DNA from: Opitutia bacterium UBA6410
GTDB lineage: Bacteria > Verrucomicrobiota > Verrucomicrobiia > Opitutales > Intestinicryptomonadaceae
DNA: 9,540 nucleotides
Reading direction: 5' to 3'
Assembly (NCBI GenBank): GCA_002437405.1
Contig: DJPO01000106.1
Coordinates: forward strand, 397 to 9,936
The number at the start of each line of letters is the position of its first letter. Position 1 is the stretch's first letter. Of the stretch, positions 1 through 7,105 are shown one piece after another. The translations under genes and the position numbers were made by a program. The notes under the pieces are model-generated. The model worked only from the letters and a program-made list of their open reading frames with translations. It was not told the origin of the DNA and ran no database searches.

Positions 1-29
1 TGCGATGGTGTGCGTACGGAGGACTGGAC

Positions 30-105
30 AGGGGATAGGCGAAATTGGCTATGCCAATCGCCGTAAGGGGCAACGCCCCTTCAATGGGAGGCGCACCTTG
101 CGCCC
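30..105 (-). repeat. Three-hairpin intergenic repeat, copy A
   Basis: This 76-bp element matches copy B at 7106-7183 in inverted orientation. Read on the minus strand, it starts 6 bases after the stop codon of the exonuclease gene. It contains three hairpins in a row. The first, at 90-104, has a 6-bp stem (GGCGCA/TGCGCC, loop AGG on the minus strand). The second, at 65-81, has a 7-bp stem (AAGGGGC/GCCCCTT, 3-base loop). The third, at 38-62, has an inner ATTGGC/GCCAAT stem with a 3-base loop. The first 26 bases are identical to copy B on the minus-strand reading, and the last 15 differ at one position. Homology stops sharply at both ends. No T-run follows any hairpin, so it is not a standard intrinsic terminator. 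It resembles REP/BIME-like palindromic repeats, but the family is not identified. Confidence 0.88.
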
Positions 106-111
106 TGCCGC

Positions 112-990
112 TCACGCGTCCCAGCTGTAGTGGTCTTTGGCGAACTTCCTTAGATTAACTATGGACTTTTTCATTTCCATTTCTTCCAGAAATTTTATCA
201 ATTCCGGAAAATTCGGATCCTTTTTCTCCGGCAACTCTACCTCGTAGTCCGTCTTTAGCGTAATCAATTCCAAGTTGCGCCTTAGCAACCCTTCGTTTTC
301 CTTTATTACCGTTCTGAACTTTTCAGGCTTTAGCCAGTCGTACCTTCTTATAATCGTCTCTATGTCTCCGAAGTCCTTCAGCCACTTTGCCGCCGTCTTC
401 GGGCCCACTCCGAATATCCCATTTATGTTGTCCGCCGAGTCCCCTATTATCGCCAGATACGCGGGGATTTGCGCGGGGCTTACTCCGAACTTCGCTTTAA
501 CTCCTATCGCGTCCAGCGGCGTCCAATTTTTTTCGCGTGAATTCGGTGGCAGCAGCTGGCGGACTTTCGGGCAGATTAACTGTGCAAAGTCTTTGTCCGC
601 GCTCACTATTGTTATGACTCCGCCGAGCGGTTTTAATTTTTCGACGGTGCTTGCCAGCAGGTCGTCGGCTTCGATTCCCTCCTGCATCACGTTCTCCATT
701 CCGAAAAGCTCGCACAGGTCGCGGATTGCGGGCAGCTGGCGTTTGAAATTTTCGGGGGTCTCGACGCGGTTTGCCTTGTATTCGGGGTAGATTTCGCGGT
801 GGCGAATCGAGCCGCCTTTGTCGAAAAATACCGCGCCCGCGTGCGGCGCGTCGAGTGCCGCGAGCCTCAGCAGACTTTGGAAAAACGCGTGCAGCGCGCC
901 CGTGGGGAAGCCGTCGGAGCGCGAGAGGTCGGGCATCGCGTAAAAGCACCGAAACCCGAGATTGAATCCGTCTATTAAAAAGCAGTCCAT
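112..990 (-). CDS. Stand-alone 5'-3' exonuclease / flap endonuclease (Pol I N-terminal type)
   Basis: The 292-residue protein matches the 5' nuclease domain normally found at the N-terminus of DNA polymerase I, with no polymerase part attached. In this family the enzyme removes RNA primers and cuts 5' flaps using two metal ions. The full set of nine acidic metal-binding positions can be placed: D7, D57, E107, D109, D110, D132, D134, D184 and D187. They lie in the motifs DGFNL, EADD, SADKD and GDSADN. YKANR (71-75) is the conserved helical-arch segment, and GVGPKTA (194-200) is the helix-hairpin-helix DNA-binding turn. The start is an ATG at 990 without a clear Shine-Dalgarno; the hydrophobic strand and D7 follow at once, as expected. 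It lies 85 bp downstream of the beta-helix gene on the same strand. The 3' part is AT-rich (38-40% GC in sampled stretches) while the 5' part is about 68% GC. A catalytically active enzyme is likely; whether it supplements or replaces a Pol I nuclease domain cannot be seen here. Confidence 0.93.
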   Translation of the reverse strand: MDCFLIDGFNLGFRCFYAMPDLSRSDGFPTGALHAFFQSLLRLAALDAPHAGAVFFDKGGSIRHREIYPEYKANRVETPENFKRQLPAIRDLCELFGMENVMQEGIEADDLLASTVEKLKPLGGVITIVSADKDFAQLICPKVRQLLPPNSREKNWTPLDAIGVKAKFGVSPAQIPAYLAIIGDSADNINGIFGVGPKTAAKWLKDFGDIETIIRRYDWLKPEKFRTVIKENEGLLRRNLELITLKTDYEVELPEKKDPNFPELIKFLEEMEMKKSIVNLRKFAKDHYSWDA

Positions 991-1075
991 TTTTCTGAAT
1001 AATCGTATAAAAAGATTGTTCGGGCAACCAATTTTTTCGCCCGCCGACTCTGTTCCCCTGCCGCCCGCGCCGAAT

Positions 1076-2791
1076 TTATTGCGCCGCCTGCGCGTTGGGA
1101 GATTTTTTGCCGTCGGCGGCGGGCGCGGGGGCTGTCGAGCCGTTGGGTGTGTCTGCGTCGGCGTTAGTGCCTGCGGTGTCCGCCGCGTCCCTCATATTTT
1201 CGAGCCGCACGGGCGAGTCGGAGCAGTCTTCGAAAGTGCAGTTTTCGATTTTTATATTTTCGGATAGCCAGCCGTCTGCGGGCATTCCGTCGGGGATTTT
1301 CGCCGAGGCGAAGATTGCGGGCGCGCCGTCTTCAAGCTTCCAGTGGTTGCAGTTTTTGAATTTGCAGTCGGCGATTTTTATGTTGCGCGGAACAGGGCCT
1401 TCCATCCATTTTGCGTAGTCGCATTTCATATAGACTGCGGGCAGCGCGGTGTTTTCGAAAGTGCATTGCTCGACTTCCGCCCCGTCGGTCAGCAAAATAA
1501 TCCCCCTGCCGCGGTTCGAGCCGAAAGAGCATTTTTCGATGTCGACTTTCGGGAGAGCGGAGGCGTTTGTCACGGGCATATTGGGGGCAATCCAGCTCGG
1601 GAGCGGGTCTTGCAGTGTTATGTACACTTCCGCGGATTTCGCGTCGGCGACGCTTTCGACGACCTCCCCGAAATAGGCGGGGCGCACCCAATTTTCCGCG
1701 CTTCCGATTTCGAGAATGTCGAATTTTCGGGGCTGGAAGACTTTTACGAGCCCGCCCAATTTTTTCCCGAGCCTTAGCTTCATCGAATTTGCGCCCGTGA
1801 TTTCCGCAACCACCCAATAGTTTTGGTGGATATTTATGCAGTCGTCGCCGCACTTGTCGAAGACGGAATTTTCGATTCGGATTTTCCCTCGGCAGTTTGC
1901 CAGATGGATTCCGTCGGCGGTTGTGGAAATCATTTCGGATTCGGAATCTGGGGCGATTGCGATTTTCTCGGCGTGGATATTTTCGCAGTTGCAGGCGAAA
2001 ACCCCCATGCCCGCGTGCGATGCAATCGCTATGTCCGAGAGCGTTATGTTGCGCGAGTTCGCCGCGATAATCGCGGGCGGCGCGTAGACTTGGTAGCGTA
2101 GCACGACCGTCGCGCCCTCGTCGAGCGAAACCGCGGGGTTTGCGAGCGGCACGCGCAAAGTCCACGAATCTATCGGTTCGGCGAACTTCCTGAATTTCGT
2201 TTGGTAGATGTCAGAGTCGGGCGTGAAGATTCTTTTTATCGGGTCGAAAGACGTGATTGCCTTGACGTAGGTTTGCTCGGCAACGGACGGCTCGAAGAGC
2301 GAGCAGTCGAAAGTCGCCGCCGCCTTGTCGATTTTGTCGATTTTCGCGAGCGCGTGGGTGGGGGCTGCCTGCTTGATTTTGAAGCCGTAAATGCCGATGT
2401 TTTGGCTGCCAGCAATTGCGATGTACGCGCCCTCGGCGTGTGCCGTCAGGGTTGCGCCGCGCCCGTCGAGGGCTATGCCCTCCTTTTTTTCGACGATGAT
2501 TGCGGCGATTGCTTTCGTCATTTTTTTGAAGTCGTAGACGCCCTTTCCGAAGACGATGCGCGTGCCCGACTTCGCGGCGGCGACGGCCTTGTTTACGGCT
2601 TCGGTGTCGTCGAGCCCGTCGTCGGGGGTCGCCCCGAAGTCCGCAACATACACGGTGTCGGGGTACTTTTTTTCGAGCCTTGCGTTGGAGTCGCTTTGGG
2701 CGTTTGCGGCTTGCGGGAGTAAAAATGCGGCGGCGCAAACCGCGCAAAGCAGACGCGCGCACGGCAGACAGACCGTGCGGAAAGAGTGCAT
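1076..2791 (-). CDS. Secreted right-handed beta-helix glycosidase, GH110-like (possible alpha-1,3-galactosidase)
   Basis: The protein has 571 residues if translation starts at the ATG at 2791. An in-frame ATG at 2812 would add seven. I prefer 2791 because ACGGGA lies just upstream and the product opens directly into a signal peptide (hydrophobic core LLCAVCAAAFLL, cleavage after ANA). The mature N-terminus carries the pectate-lyase superfamily opening YVADFGATPDDGLDDTEAV. A ladder of short strand repeats follows (NITLSDIAI, KIRIENSVF, KVDIEKCSF, NIKIADCKF, NIKIENCTF), typical of a right-handed beta-helix. The segment TADGIHLANCRGK, then CGDDCINIHQNYW (about residues 314-326), matches my recollection of the GH110 active-site region, where a DD pair acts in inverting alpha-1,3-galactosidases. 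The GDDC string also occurs in GH28 polygalacturonases, but the following NIH fits GH110 better. The last 40 or so residues are Ala/Pro/Asp/Thr-rich and probably disordered. Export is likely; substrate specificity is inferred only. Confidence 0.72.
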   Translation of the reverse strand: MHSFRTVCLPCARLLCAVCAAAFLLPQAANAQSDSNARLEKKYPDTVYVADFGATPDDGLDDTEAVNKAVAAAKSGTRIVFGKGVYDFKKMTKAIAAIIVEKKEGIALDGRGATLTAHAEGAYIAIAGSQNIGIYGFKIKQAAPTHALAKIDKIDKAAATFDCSLFEPSVAEQTYVKAITSFDPIKRIFTPDSDIYQTKFRKFAEPIDSWTLRVPLANPAVSLDEGATVVLRYQVYAPPAIIAANSRNITLSDIAIASHAGMGVFACNCENIHAEKIAIAPDSESEMISTTADGIHLANCRGKIRIENSVFDKCGDDCINIHQNYWVVAEITGANSMKLRLGKKLGGLVKVFQPRKFDILEIGSAENWVRPAYFGEVVESVADAKSAEVYITLQDPLPSWIAPNMPVTNASALPKVDIEKCSFGSNRGRGIILLTDGAEVEQCTFENTALPAVYMKCDYAKWMEGPVPRNIKIADCKFKNCNHWKLEDGAPAIFASAKIPDGMPADGWLSENIKIENCTFEDCSDSPVRLENMRDAADTAGTNADADTPNGSTAPAPAADGKKSPNAQAAQ

Positions 2792-2878
2792 ATTTCCCGT
2801 AAAAATTGCCATTTGCCGAAAAAAATATTTGCCGGAAAAAAGATTCGCAAGCCGAAAGCGTCGGAATTTTTTGCGGCG

Positions 2879-3862
2879 TCATCTCGCGGCGGCGAGTACC
2901 CTGAACGCCGAGCCCATAAAGACGGGCGAGAGCAGCTGGGCGAGCTCGCGCTTTCGCATATCGAACGGGTCGGGCGTATTCATAATCGATTCGATTTTCC
3001 GCCGCGCGAATTTCATAAAAAACCGCTCCTGCGAAATCTGCGGCTCGACCCCGAATCCGTGCCGTTTTGCGATGTCCGCGAACGGCTCGAAGCACGGCGA
3101 ATGCGTGATGTCCGCCTCAGAGAGGTCGGACAAAATGTCGGCGGAGTCTTTGTGGTTTTTGTAGGTGCGCGCCGTGCCGTTGGGCAGCTCGCAGATTTCC
3201 GCCGCGCTCCTGAAATAGTCGGCGAAAATCAGCACACCGCGCCAGTTTTGCGCGCAGATGCCCTCGAACAATTCGAGCGCGTCGAATGATATGTCGAGCG
3301 AAAATCCCTCGACTGAGGCGGGGAAAAAATATTTTTCGACGAACGAAAGCTCGGTTTCCGACGGGGCTGAAAGCGACTCCTCCGCGCGGATTTTCCCGCC
3401 GCCCGTCTCGGAGATTTCGAGAAATTTTTTGAGCCACTTGCCGCCGCTAAAAACAAAACGCTCGAACGGGCGCGCGTCGGGCAGCTCGTTTGAAATCACA
3501 ATCGCGCGCTCGGGGATTTCGATTTTGTCGCCGAGCCGCGCCACGCGCGAGCCAGCGATAATCTGCGTTTCGGGCTCAGCCCCGATTTCGTAGAACTCGA
3601 GAGAATCGGCGCCGTATCCCGCCGTTTTTGCAAACTCCGCCGTAGCCTCGGCGATTAGCTCGGAAAACACGCGCCCTTTCAGCGAGACGCTCGTGTAGAA
3701 GTCCGCGCCGTCGCCGCCGACGCGCCTGCGGTTTTTCCGATAATACCCGAATTGCGGGTCAAAGAGCGCGGCGTTCACGACCTCCCCCCACGGCGCGGGC
3801 TGCGGGAGCGTTGCGAGCTTGCGCCATATCGGCGAAGCGGAAAATTCGCGTGCGGATTTCAT
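2879..3862 (-). CDS. MidA-like (COG1565/DUF185) SAM-methyltransferase-fold protein with degenerate motif I
   Basis: The 327-residue protein follows the MidA/NDUFAF7 pattern. It has ALFDPQFGYYRK (32-43), the substrate-side segment GADFYTSVS (52-60), then EIGAEPETQI (92-101) where the SAM-binding loop should be. It continues with ISNELPDARPFERF (123-136), a strand ending in ADYF (214-217), GTARTYKNHK (229-238) and EADITHSPCFEPF (249-261). In characterised relatives the family methylates an arginine of a complex I subunit. Here the usual glycine-rich GxGxG of motif I is replaced by GAEPE, so SAM binding may be altered or lost. The ATG lies one base after the recF stop codon (TGA-T-ATG), so translation is probably coupled to recF. 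No Shine-Dalgarno is visible. Family assignment is fairly secure; activity is not. Confidence 0.8.
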   Translation of the reverse strand: MKSAREFSASPIWRKLATLPQPAPWGEVVNAALFDPQFGYYRKNRRRVGGDGADFYTSVSLKGRVFSELIAEATAEFAKTAGYGADSLEFYEIGAEPETQIIAGSRVARLGDKIEIPERAIVISNELPDARPFERFVFSGGKWLKKFLEISETGGGKIRAEESLSAPSETELSFVEKYFFPASVEGFSLDISFDALELFEGICAQNWRGVLIFADYFRSAAEICELPNGTARTYKNHKDSADILSDLSEADITHSPCFEPFADIAKRHGFGVEPQISQERFFMKFARRKIESIMNTPDPFDMRKRELAQLLSPVFMGSAFRVLAAAR

Positions 3863-3863
3863 A

Positions 3864-4946
3864 TCAATCGGAGAAATATTTGCCGTTTTCGACCTTGACG
3901 GTTTTCCAGCCCCTGCGCGACGGGCAGTCGGGAGCTTCGGTCGTCGCGGTCGAAATTACCTGCGCCGTTTGCGGCACGCATTCCCAGAAGGCGGCGCGGC
4001 GGGCGGCGTCGAGTTCGCCCAAAATGTCGTCGCACAAAATCACTGGCTCGATTCCCTTTTCGCGTTTGAAAATCTCGAATTGCGCGAGCTTTATTGCAAG
4101 CGCGGCGGAGCGTTGCTGCCCCTCGGACGCGTACGTCTTCGCCTCGAGCCCGCCGACGAAGACGGGGAAGTCGTCGCGGTGCGGGCCTTTGCGGGTCGTG
4201 CGCCTTTCGATGTCGCCGAGCCTTTCGTCCGCGAACTGTTTTTCGAATTCCTCGGCGGTTGCGGACTTCGCCGACGGCTTTAGCGAAATTTCGGCGGATT
4301 CCCCGCATTCTCCCGCGAGCCTTGCGTAGCATTCGCCCGCGATTTCGGCGATTTGCCCGAGTCTTTCCCGCCGCTTTTCGGAAATCGTCGCCGCCGCCGT
4401 TGCCATTTGGATTTCGAAGGGGCGGTAGAGCTCCTCGGCGGTCTGGGCGTCGCGCAGCAGGGCGTTGCGGTGGCTCAGGGCGTTGTGGTAGCGGCGCAGC
4501 GACTCGAAATACTGCGGGTCGAGCCCCGATATGAACATGTCGATGTCCCTGCGTCTGACTTCGGGCGACGAGCGGATAAATTTCACGTCTTCGGAAGTCA
4601 TAGGCAGCGCGGGGAAGCGTCCGATGAAGTCGCCGAGTCTCGGCAGTTCCTCGCCGTCCACCGAAATTTTCCGCGTTCGCGAAATGTCTATGCGCACTTC
4701 CGAGTCCCCCGCGTTTTCGGTCTCGAGCCCGACGAGTACCGCCGCCGCGCTTTCGCCCTTTTTTATCGTCGCCGATATGTCCGACGTTCTGAAGGATCTC
4801 GCCGCCGCCAGCAGCCCCAACGCTTCCAGCAGGTTCGTCTTCCCCTGCGCGTTCGCCCCGCAAATCCACACGGAGTCCGCCCCGAGCCCGATTTCCGCGA
4901 ACCCGACGTTTCTGAAATTTTGGAGTCTGGCAAATTTAATCTTCAC
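3864..4946 (-). CDS. recF: DNA replication and repair protein RecF
   Basis: The 360-residue product is a standard-length RecF. This SMC-like ATPase helps load RecA at single-strand gaps together with RecO and RecR. Walker A is GANAQGKT (30-37). The family block from FIGRFPALPMTSED (107-120) to YHNALSHRNALLR (153-165) is present, followed by GPHRDDF (254-260). The ABC signature is SEGQQRS (274-280) and Walker B with the D-loop is PVILCDDILGELD (301-313). The start is a GTG at 4946, supported by the canonical RecF opening (KIKFARLQNFRN); no in-frame ATG upstream fits. It is the first gene of a minus-strand group, diverging from ruvB and coupled to the MidA-like gene. In many bacteria recF sits with dnaA, dnaN or gyrB; none is visible here, though genes outside the window cannot be excluded. 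Confidence 0.97.
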   Translation of the reverse strand: MKIKFARLQNFRNVGFAEIGLGADSVWICGANAQGKTNLLEALGLLAAARSFRTSDISATIKKGESAAAVLVGLETENAGDSEVRIDISRTRKISVDGEELPRLGDFIGRFPALPMTSEDVKFIRSSPEVRRRDIDMFISGLDPQYFESLRRYHNALSHRNALLRDAQTAEELYRPFEIQMATAAATISEKRRERLGQIAEIAGECYARLAGECGESAEISLKPSAKSATAEEFEKQFADERLGDIERRTTRKGPHRDDFPVFVGGLEAKTYASEGQQRSAALAIKLAQFEIFKREKGIEPVILCDDILGELDAARRAAFWECVPQTAQVISTATTEAPDCPSRRGWKTVKVENGKYFSD

Positions 4947-5004
4947 AAAAACGAAAACCCGTATAGCGTCTTATTTAATTGCGAATTTGTAAAGATTATT
5001 GCGT
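4947..5004. promoter_or_regulatory. Divergent recF/ruvB intergenic region
   Basis: This 58-bp AT-rich gap separates the recF GTG from the ruvB ATG, so promoters for both directions must lie here or overlap the 5' ends of the genes. On the plus strand there is a TATAGC at 4962-4967 and a TTATTTAAT run at 4971-4979. On the minus strand there is a TTTACA at 4989-4994. None forms a well-spaced -35/-10 pair, and no inverted repeat resembling a LexA or other operator is evident. A shared control region is inferred from gene arrangement alone. Confidence 0.4.
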
Positions 5005-6027
5005 ATGGAAAAGGGCACGGACTACATTCAGCAGGCACTCGAGCGGCGCGAAGACGAGCTCGACGCCTCGTTGCGCCCGTCGGGCTTCGACTCCTTCACG
5101 GGGCAGCCCAAGACGGTCGAGCGGCTCAAGGTGATGGTCGGTGCGGCGCGGCGCAGGGGCGACACTCTAAGCCACATTCTGCTCCACGGGCCGCCCGGAC
5201 TGGGCAAGACGACCCTCGCGTTCATTCTCGCCAAGGAGATGGGCGCGCAAATCCGCGTAACGTCGGGGCCCGTCATCGAAAAGGCGTCCGACTTGGCGGG
5301 GCTTTTGACCAATCTGCAGGAGGGCGACATCTTGTTTATCGACGAAATCCACAGAATTTCGCGCACTGTCGAGGAGTTTCTCTACGGGGCGATGGAGGAT
5401 TTCCGCATAGACATCATGATAGACCAGGGACCCAACGCCCGCAGCGTCCGCCTGAATGTCCCCAAGTTCACGCTAATCGGGGCGACGACTCGCACTGGGC
5501 TTTTGACCGCGCCGCTGCGCAGCCGCTTCACGCTCCAGACTCGGCTCGACTACTATTCGCGCAAGGATTTGATTGCGATTGTCCAGCGCACCTGCGGGCT
5601 TCTGGGCGTCGAGGTAGACGCGGGCGGCGCGGAGGAAATCGCACGCCGCGCGCGCGGGACTCCGCGAATCGTCAACAATCTCGTGCGGTTTGTCCGCGAC
5701 TGGGCGCAGGAACGCTCCGACGGCAGAATCACGCGCAAATGCGCCGTAGACGCTCTCGAGCTTCTTGAAATCGACTCCAACGGGCTTGACGAAATGGACA
5801 AACGAATGCTGCGCGTGATGGCGCAAAACTACAACGGCGGGCCCGTCGGGATGGGGACAATCGCCGTCGCCGTCAACGAAGAACCCGACACGCTCGAGGA
5901 AGTCCACGAGCCTTACCTGATTCAGGAGGGCTTTATCCGCCGCACGCCGCAGGGCAGGGTTATGACCGAAAAGGCGTGGCAGGCAATCGGGCTGATTTCG
6001 GGAGAATCGCAGGGGAAGCTTTTTTAG
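5005..6027 (+). CDS. ruvB: Holliday junction branch migration ATPase RuvB
   Basis: The 340-residue AAA+ protein is full length for RuvB, the hexameric motor that drives Holliday junction migration with RuvA. Visible motifs are the RPSGFDSFTGQ opening (24-34), Walker A GPPGLGKTT (62-70), Walker B LFIDEIH (110-116), sensor 1 GATTRTG (159-165), the arginine-finger region LRSRF (171-175) and sensor 2 GTPRIVNNLVR (218-228). The C-terminal winged-helix domain has PVGMGTIAVAVNEE, EPYLIQEGF and RRTPQGR. I chose the ATG at 5005; an in-frame TTG two codons upstream at 4999 is a less likely start. An AAAG at 4991-4994 is a weak ribosome site at best. ruvA and ruvC are absent from this window. The stop codon abuts the ATG of the FAD oxidoreductase, giving a two-gene unit. 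Confidence 0.98.
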   Translation: MEKGTDYIQQALERREDELDASLRPSGFDSFTGQPKTVERLKVMVGAARRRGDTLSHILLHGPPGLGKTTLAFILAKEMGAQIRVTSGPVIEKASDLAGLLTNLQEGDILFIDEIHRISRTVEEFLYGAMEDFRIDIMIDQGPNARSVRLNVPKFTLIGATTRTGLLTAPLRSRFTLQTRLDYYSRKDLIAIVQRTCGLLGVEVDAGGAEEIARRARGTPRIVNNLVRFVRDWAQERSDGRITRKCAVDALELLEIDSNGLDEMDKRMLRVMAQNYNGGPVGMGTIAVAVNEEPDTLEEVHEPYLIQEGFIRRTPQGRVMTEKAWQAIGLISGESQGKLF

Positions 6028-7095
6028 ATGCGCGGGGCGGATTTCATCATCGTTGGGCAGGGTATCGCGGGCTCGTGCTTGGCATTCGAGCTCTTGGAGC
6101 GCGGCGCAAGCGTCTCGATTATCGACGACGACTGGCGCGGCGCGGCGTGTCTTGTCGCGGCGGGCGTCATAAACCCCATTACGGGGCAGCGGCTTGTCAA
6201 GAGCTGGCGAAGTTCCGTCGCCCACCCCTACGCGCGCGGATTTTACAAAAATCTCGAGTCGCGGCTTTGCGGAAAGTTTTTCCACGACCGCAAAATTTTG
6301 CAGCTTTGCAAGTCGCCCGAAGAATCCGAGCTTTGGCGCAGGCGCGCGGGCGAAAGCGGGTATGCCGAATTTATGTCCGAGCCGCCCGCCGACGAAAAAT
6401 TCGGCGCGCTCGACGACTCTTTCGGTGCGCATTTTATCGGACACTCCGCGTGGGTTGAGCCGCCCGCGATAATGCGCGCATTCCGCGACTATTTTATTGC
6501 GCGCGGAGTGCTCGAAGTCGGCGCGTTCGACTTCACCCGATTTTCCCCCGAAGACGGCACGTACCGCGGCGAAAAATTCAAAAAAACGATATTTTGCGAC
6601 GGCTGGCGCGTCCTTCAAAATCCGTATTTTTCGTGGCTTCCGTACCGCCCCGCAAAGGGCGAAATCCTGACGATGAAGACGGACGAATTCCTGCCCGAGC
6701 ACATAATCCACCGCGGCAACTGGATTATGAAAAACGGTGCAAACACTTTTAGGATAGGTTCGACGTGGGAGCGCGAAAAGCTCGACTGCGAGCCGACCGA
6801 CGCGGGCGAAGCCGAGCTTTTGAAGGCTCTGCCGAGAATGTTCAAGCGTCCGATAGCGGCGGAGGTTCAAGAGCGTTCCGCGGGAGTCCGCCCGTGCACG
6901 GCGACGACCCGCCCGCATTTGGGCGAGCACCCGAAGTTCAAAAATGTATTGTCGTTCAACGGATTCGGCTCGAAGGGGTATGCGTTGTCGCCGTATTTCG
7001 CGAAGCATTTTGCGGACTGGATTTACGGCAAGTGCGACTTAGACTCAGAAGCCAATCTAACTCGCCACCTCCGCAAGTTTTGGGCGGGCGTGTGA
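6028..7095 (+). CDS. FAD-dependent oxidoreductase, DAO family (MnmC-C/glycine-oxidase-like)
   Basis: The 355-residue protein opens with a Rossmann dinucleotide-binding motif (IIVGQGIAGS, 7-16; acidic cluster 33-35). AAGVINPITGQRLVKSW (44-60) follows, a signature I associate with a Bacteroidetes/PVC group of D-amino-acid-oxidase-fold proteins related to the oxidase half of MnmC. The second FAD contact region, AGVRP (285-289) followed by FNGFGSKG (310-317), is intact. The fold predicts oxidation of an amine or amino acid with FAD, but the substrate is unknown. The MnmC methyltransferase domain is not present. Its ATG directly follows the ruvB TAG with no spacer, and AGGGGAA lies about 12 bases upstream inside ruvB, so translational coupling is likely. 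No transmembrane segment or signal peptide is apparent, so it is probably cytoplasmic. Confidence 0.85.
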   Translation: MRGADFIIVGQGIAGSCLAFELLERGASVSIIDDDWRGAACLVAAGVINPITGQRLVKSWRSSVAHPYARGFYKNLESRLCGKFFHDRKILQLCKSPEESELWRRRAGESGYAEFMSEPPADEKFGALDDSFGAHFIGHSAWVEPPAIMRAFRDYFIARGVLEVGAFDFTRFSPEDGTYRGEKFKKTIFCDGWRVLQNPYFSWLPYRPAKGEILTMKTDEFLPEHIIHRGNWIMKNGANTFRIGSTWEREKLDCEPTDAGEAELLKALPRMFKRPIAAEVQERSAGVRPCTATTRPHLGEHPKFKNVLSFNGFGSKGYALSPYFAKHFADWIYGKCDLDSEANLTRHLRKFWAGV

Positions 7096-7105
7096 AACTA
7101 CCGTT

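Noticed and set aside
991..1075. Promoter or terminator between the beta-helix gene and the exonuclease
   Set aside because: On the minus strand a TTGCCC and a GATTAT with a 17-base spacer can be found, but the match is poor. No hairpin with a T-run is visible.
1076..2791. GH28 polygalacturonase
   Set aside because: GDDC is shared, but the other GH28 catalytic signatures (a separate downstream GHG and RIK) are not visible, while the NIH after the DD pair fits GH110 better.
4353..5768. Open frame of 471 codons on the plus strand spanning the recF 5' end and ruvB
   Set aside because: It runs antisense to recF and then out of frame across ruvB, is rich in Arg, Gly and His, and has no family motifs. 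It is a compositional artefact.
5473..7008. Open frame of 511 codons on the minus strand opposite ruvB and the FAD gene
   Set aside because: It lies antisense to two well-supported genes with clear family motifs, and its own translation is Arg/Ala-rich without recognisable domains. High GC content removes stop codons from such shadow frames.
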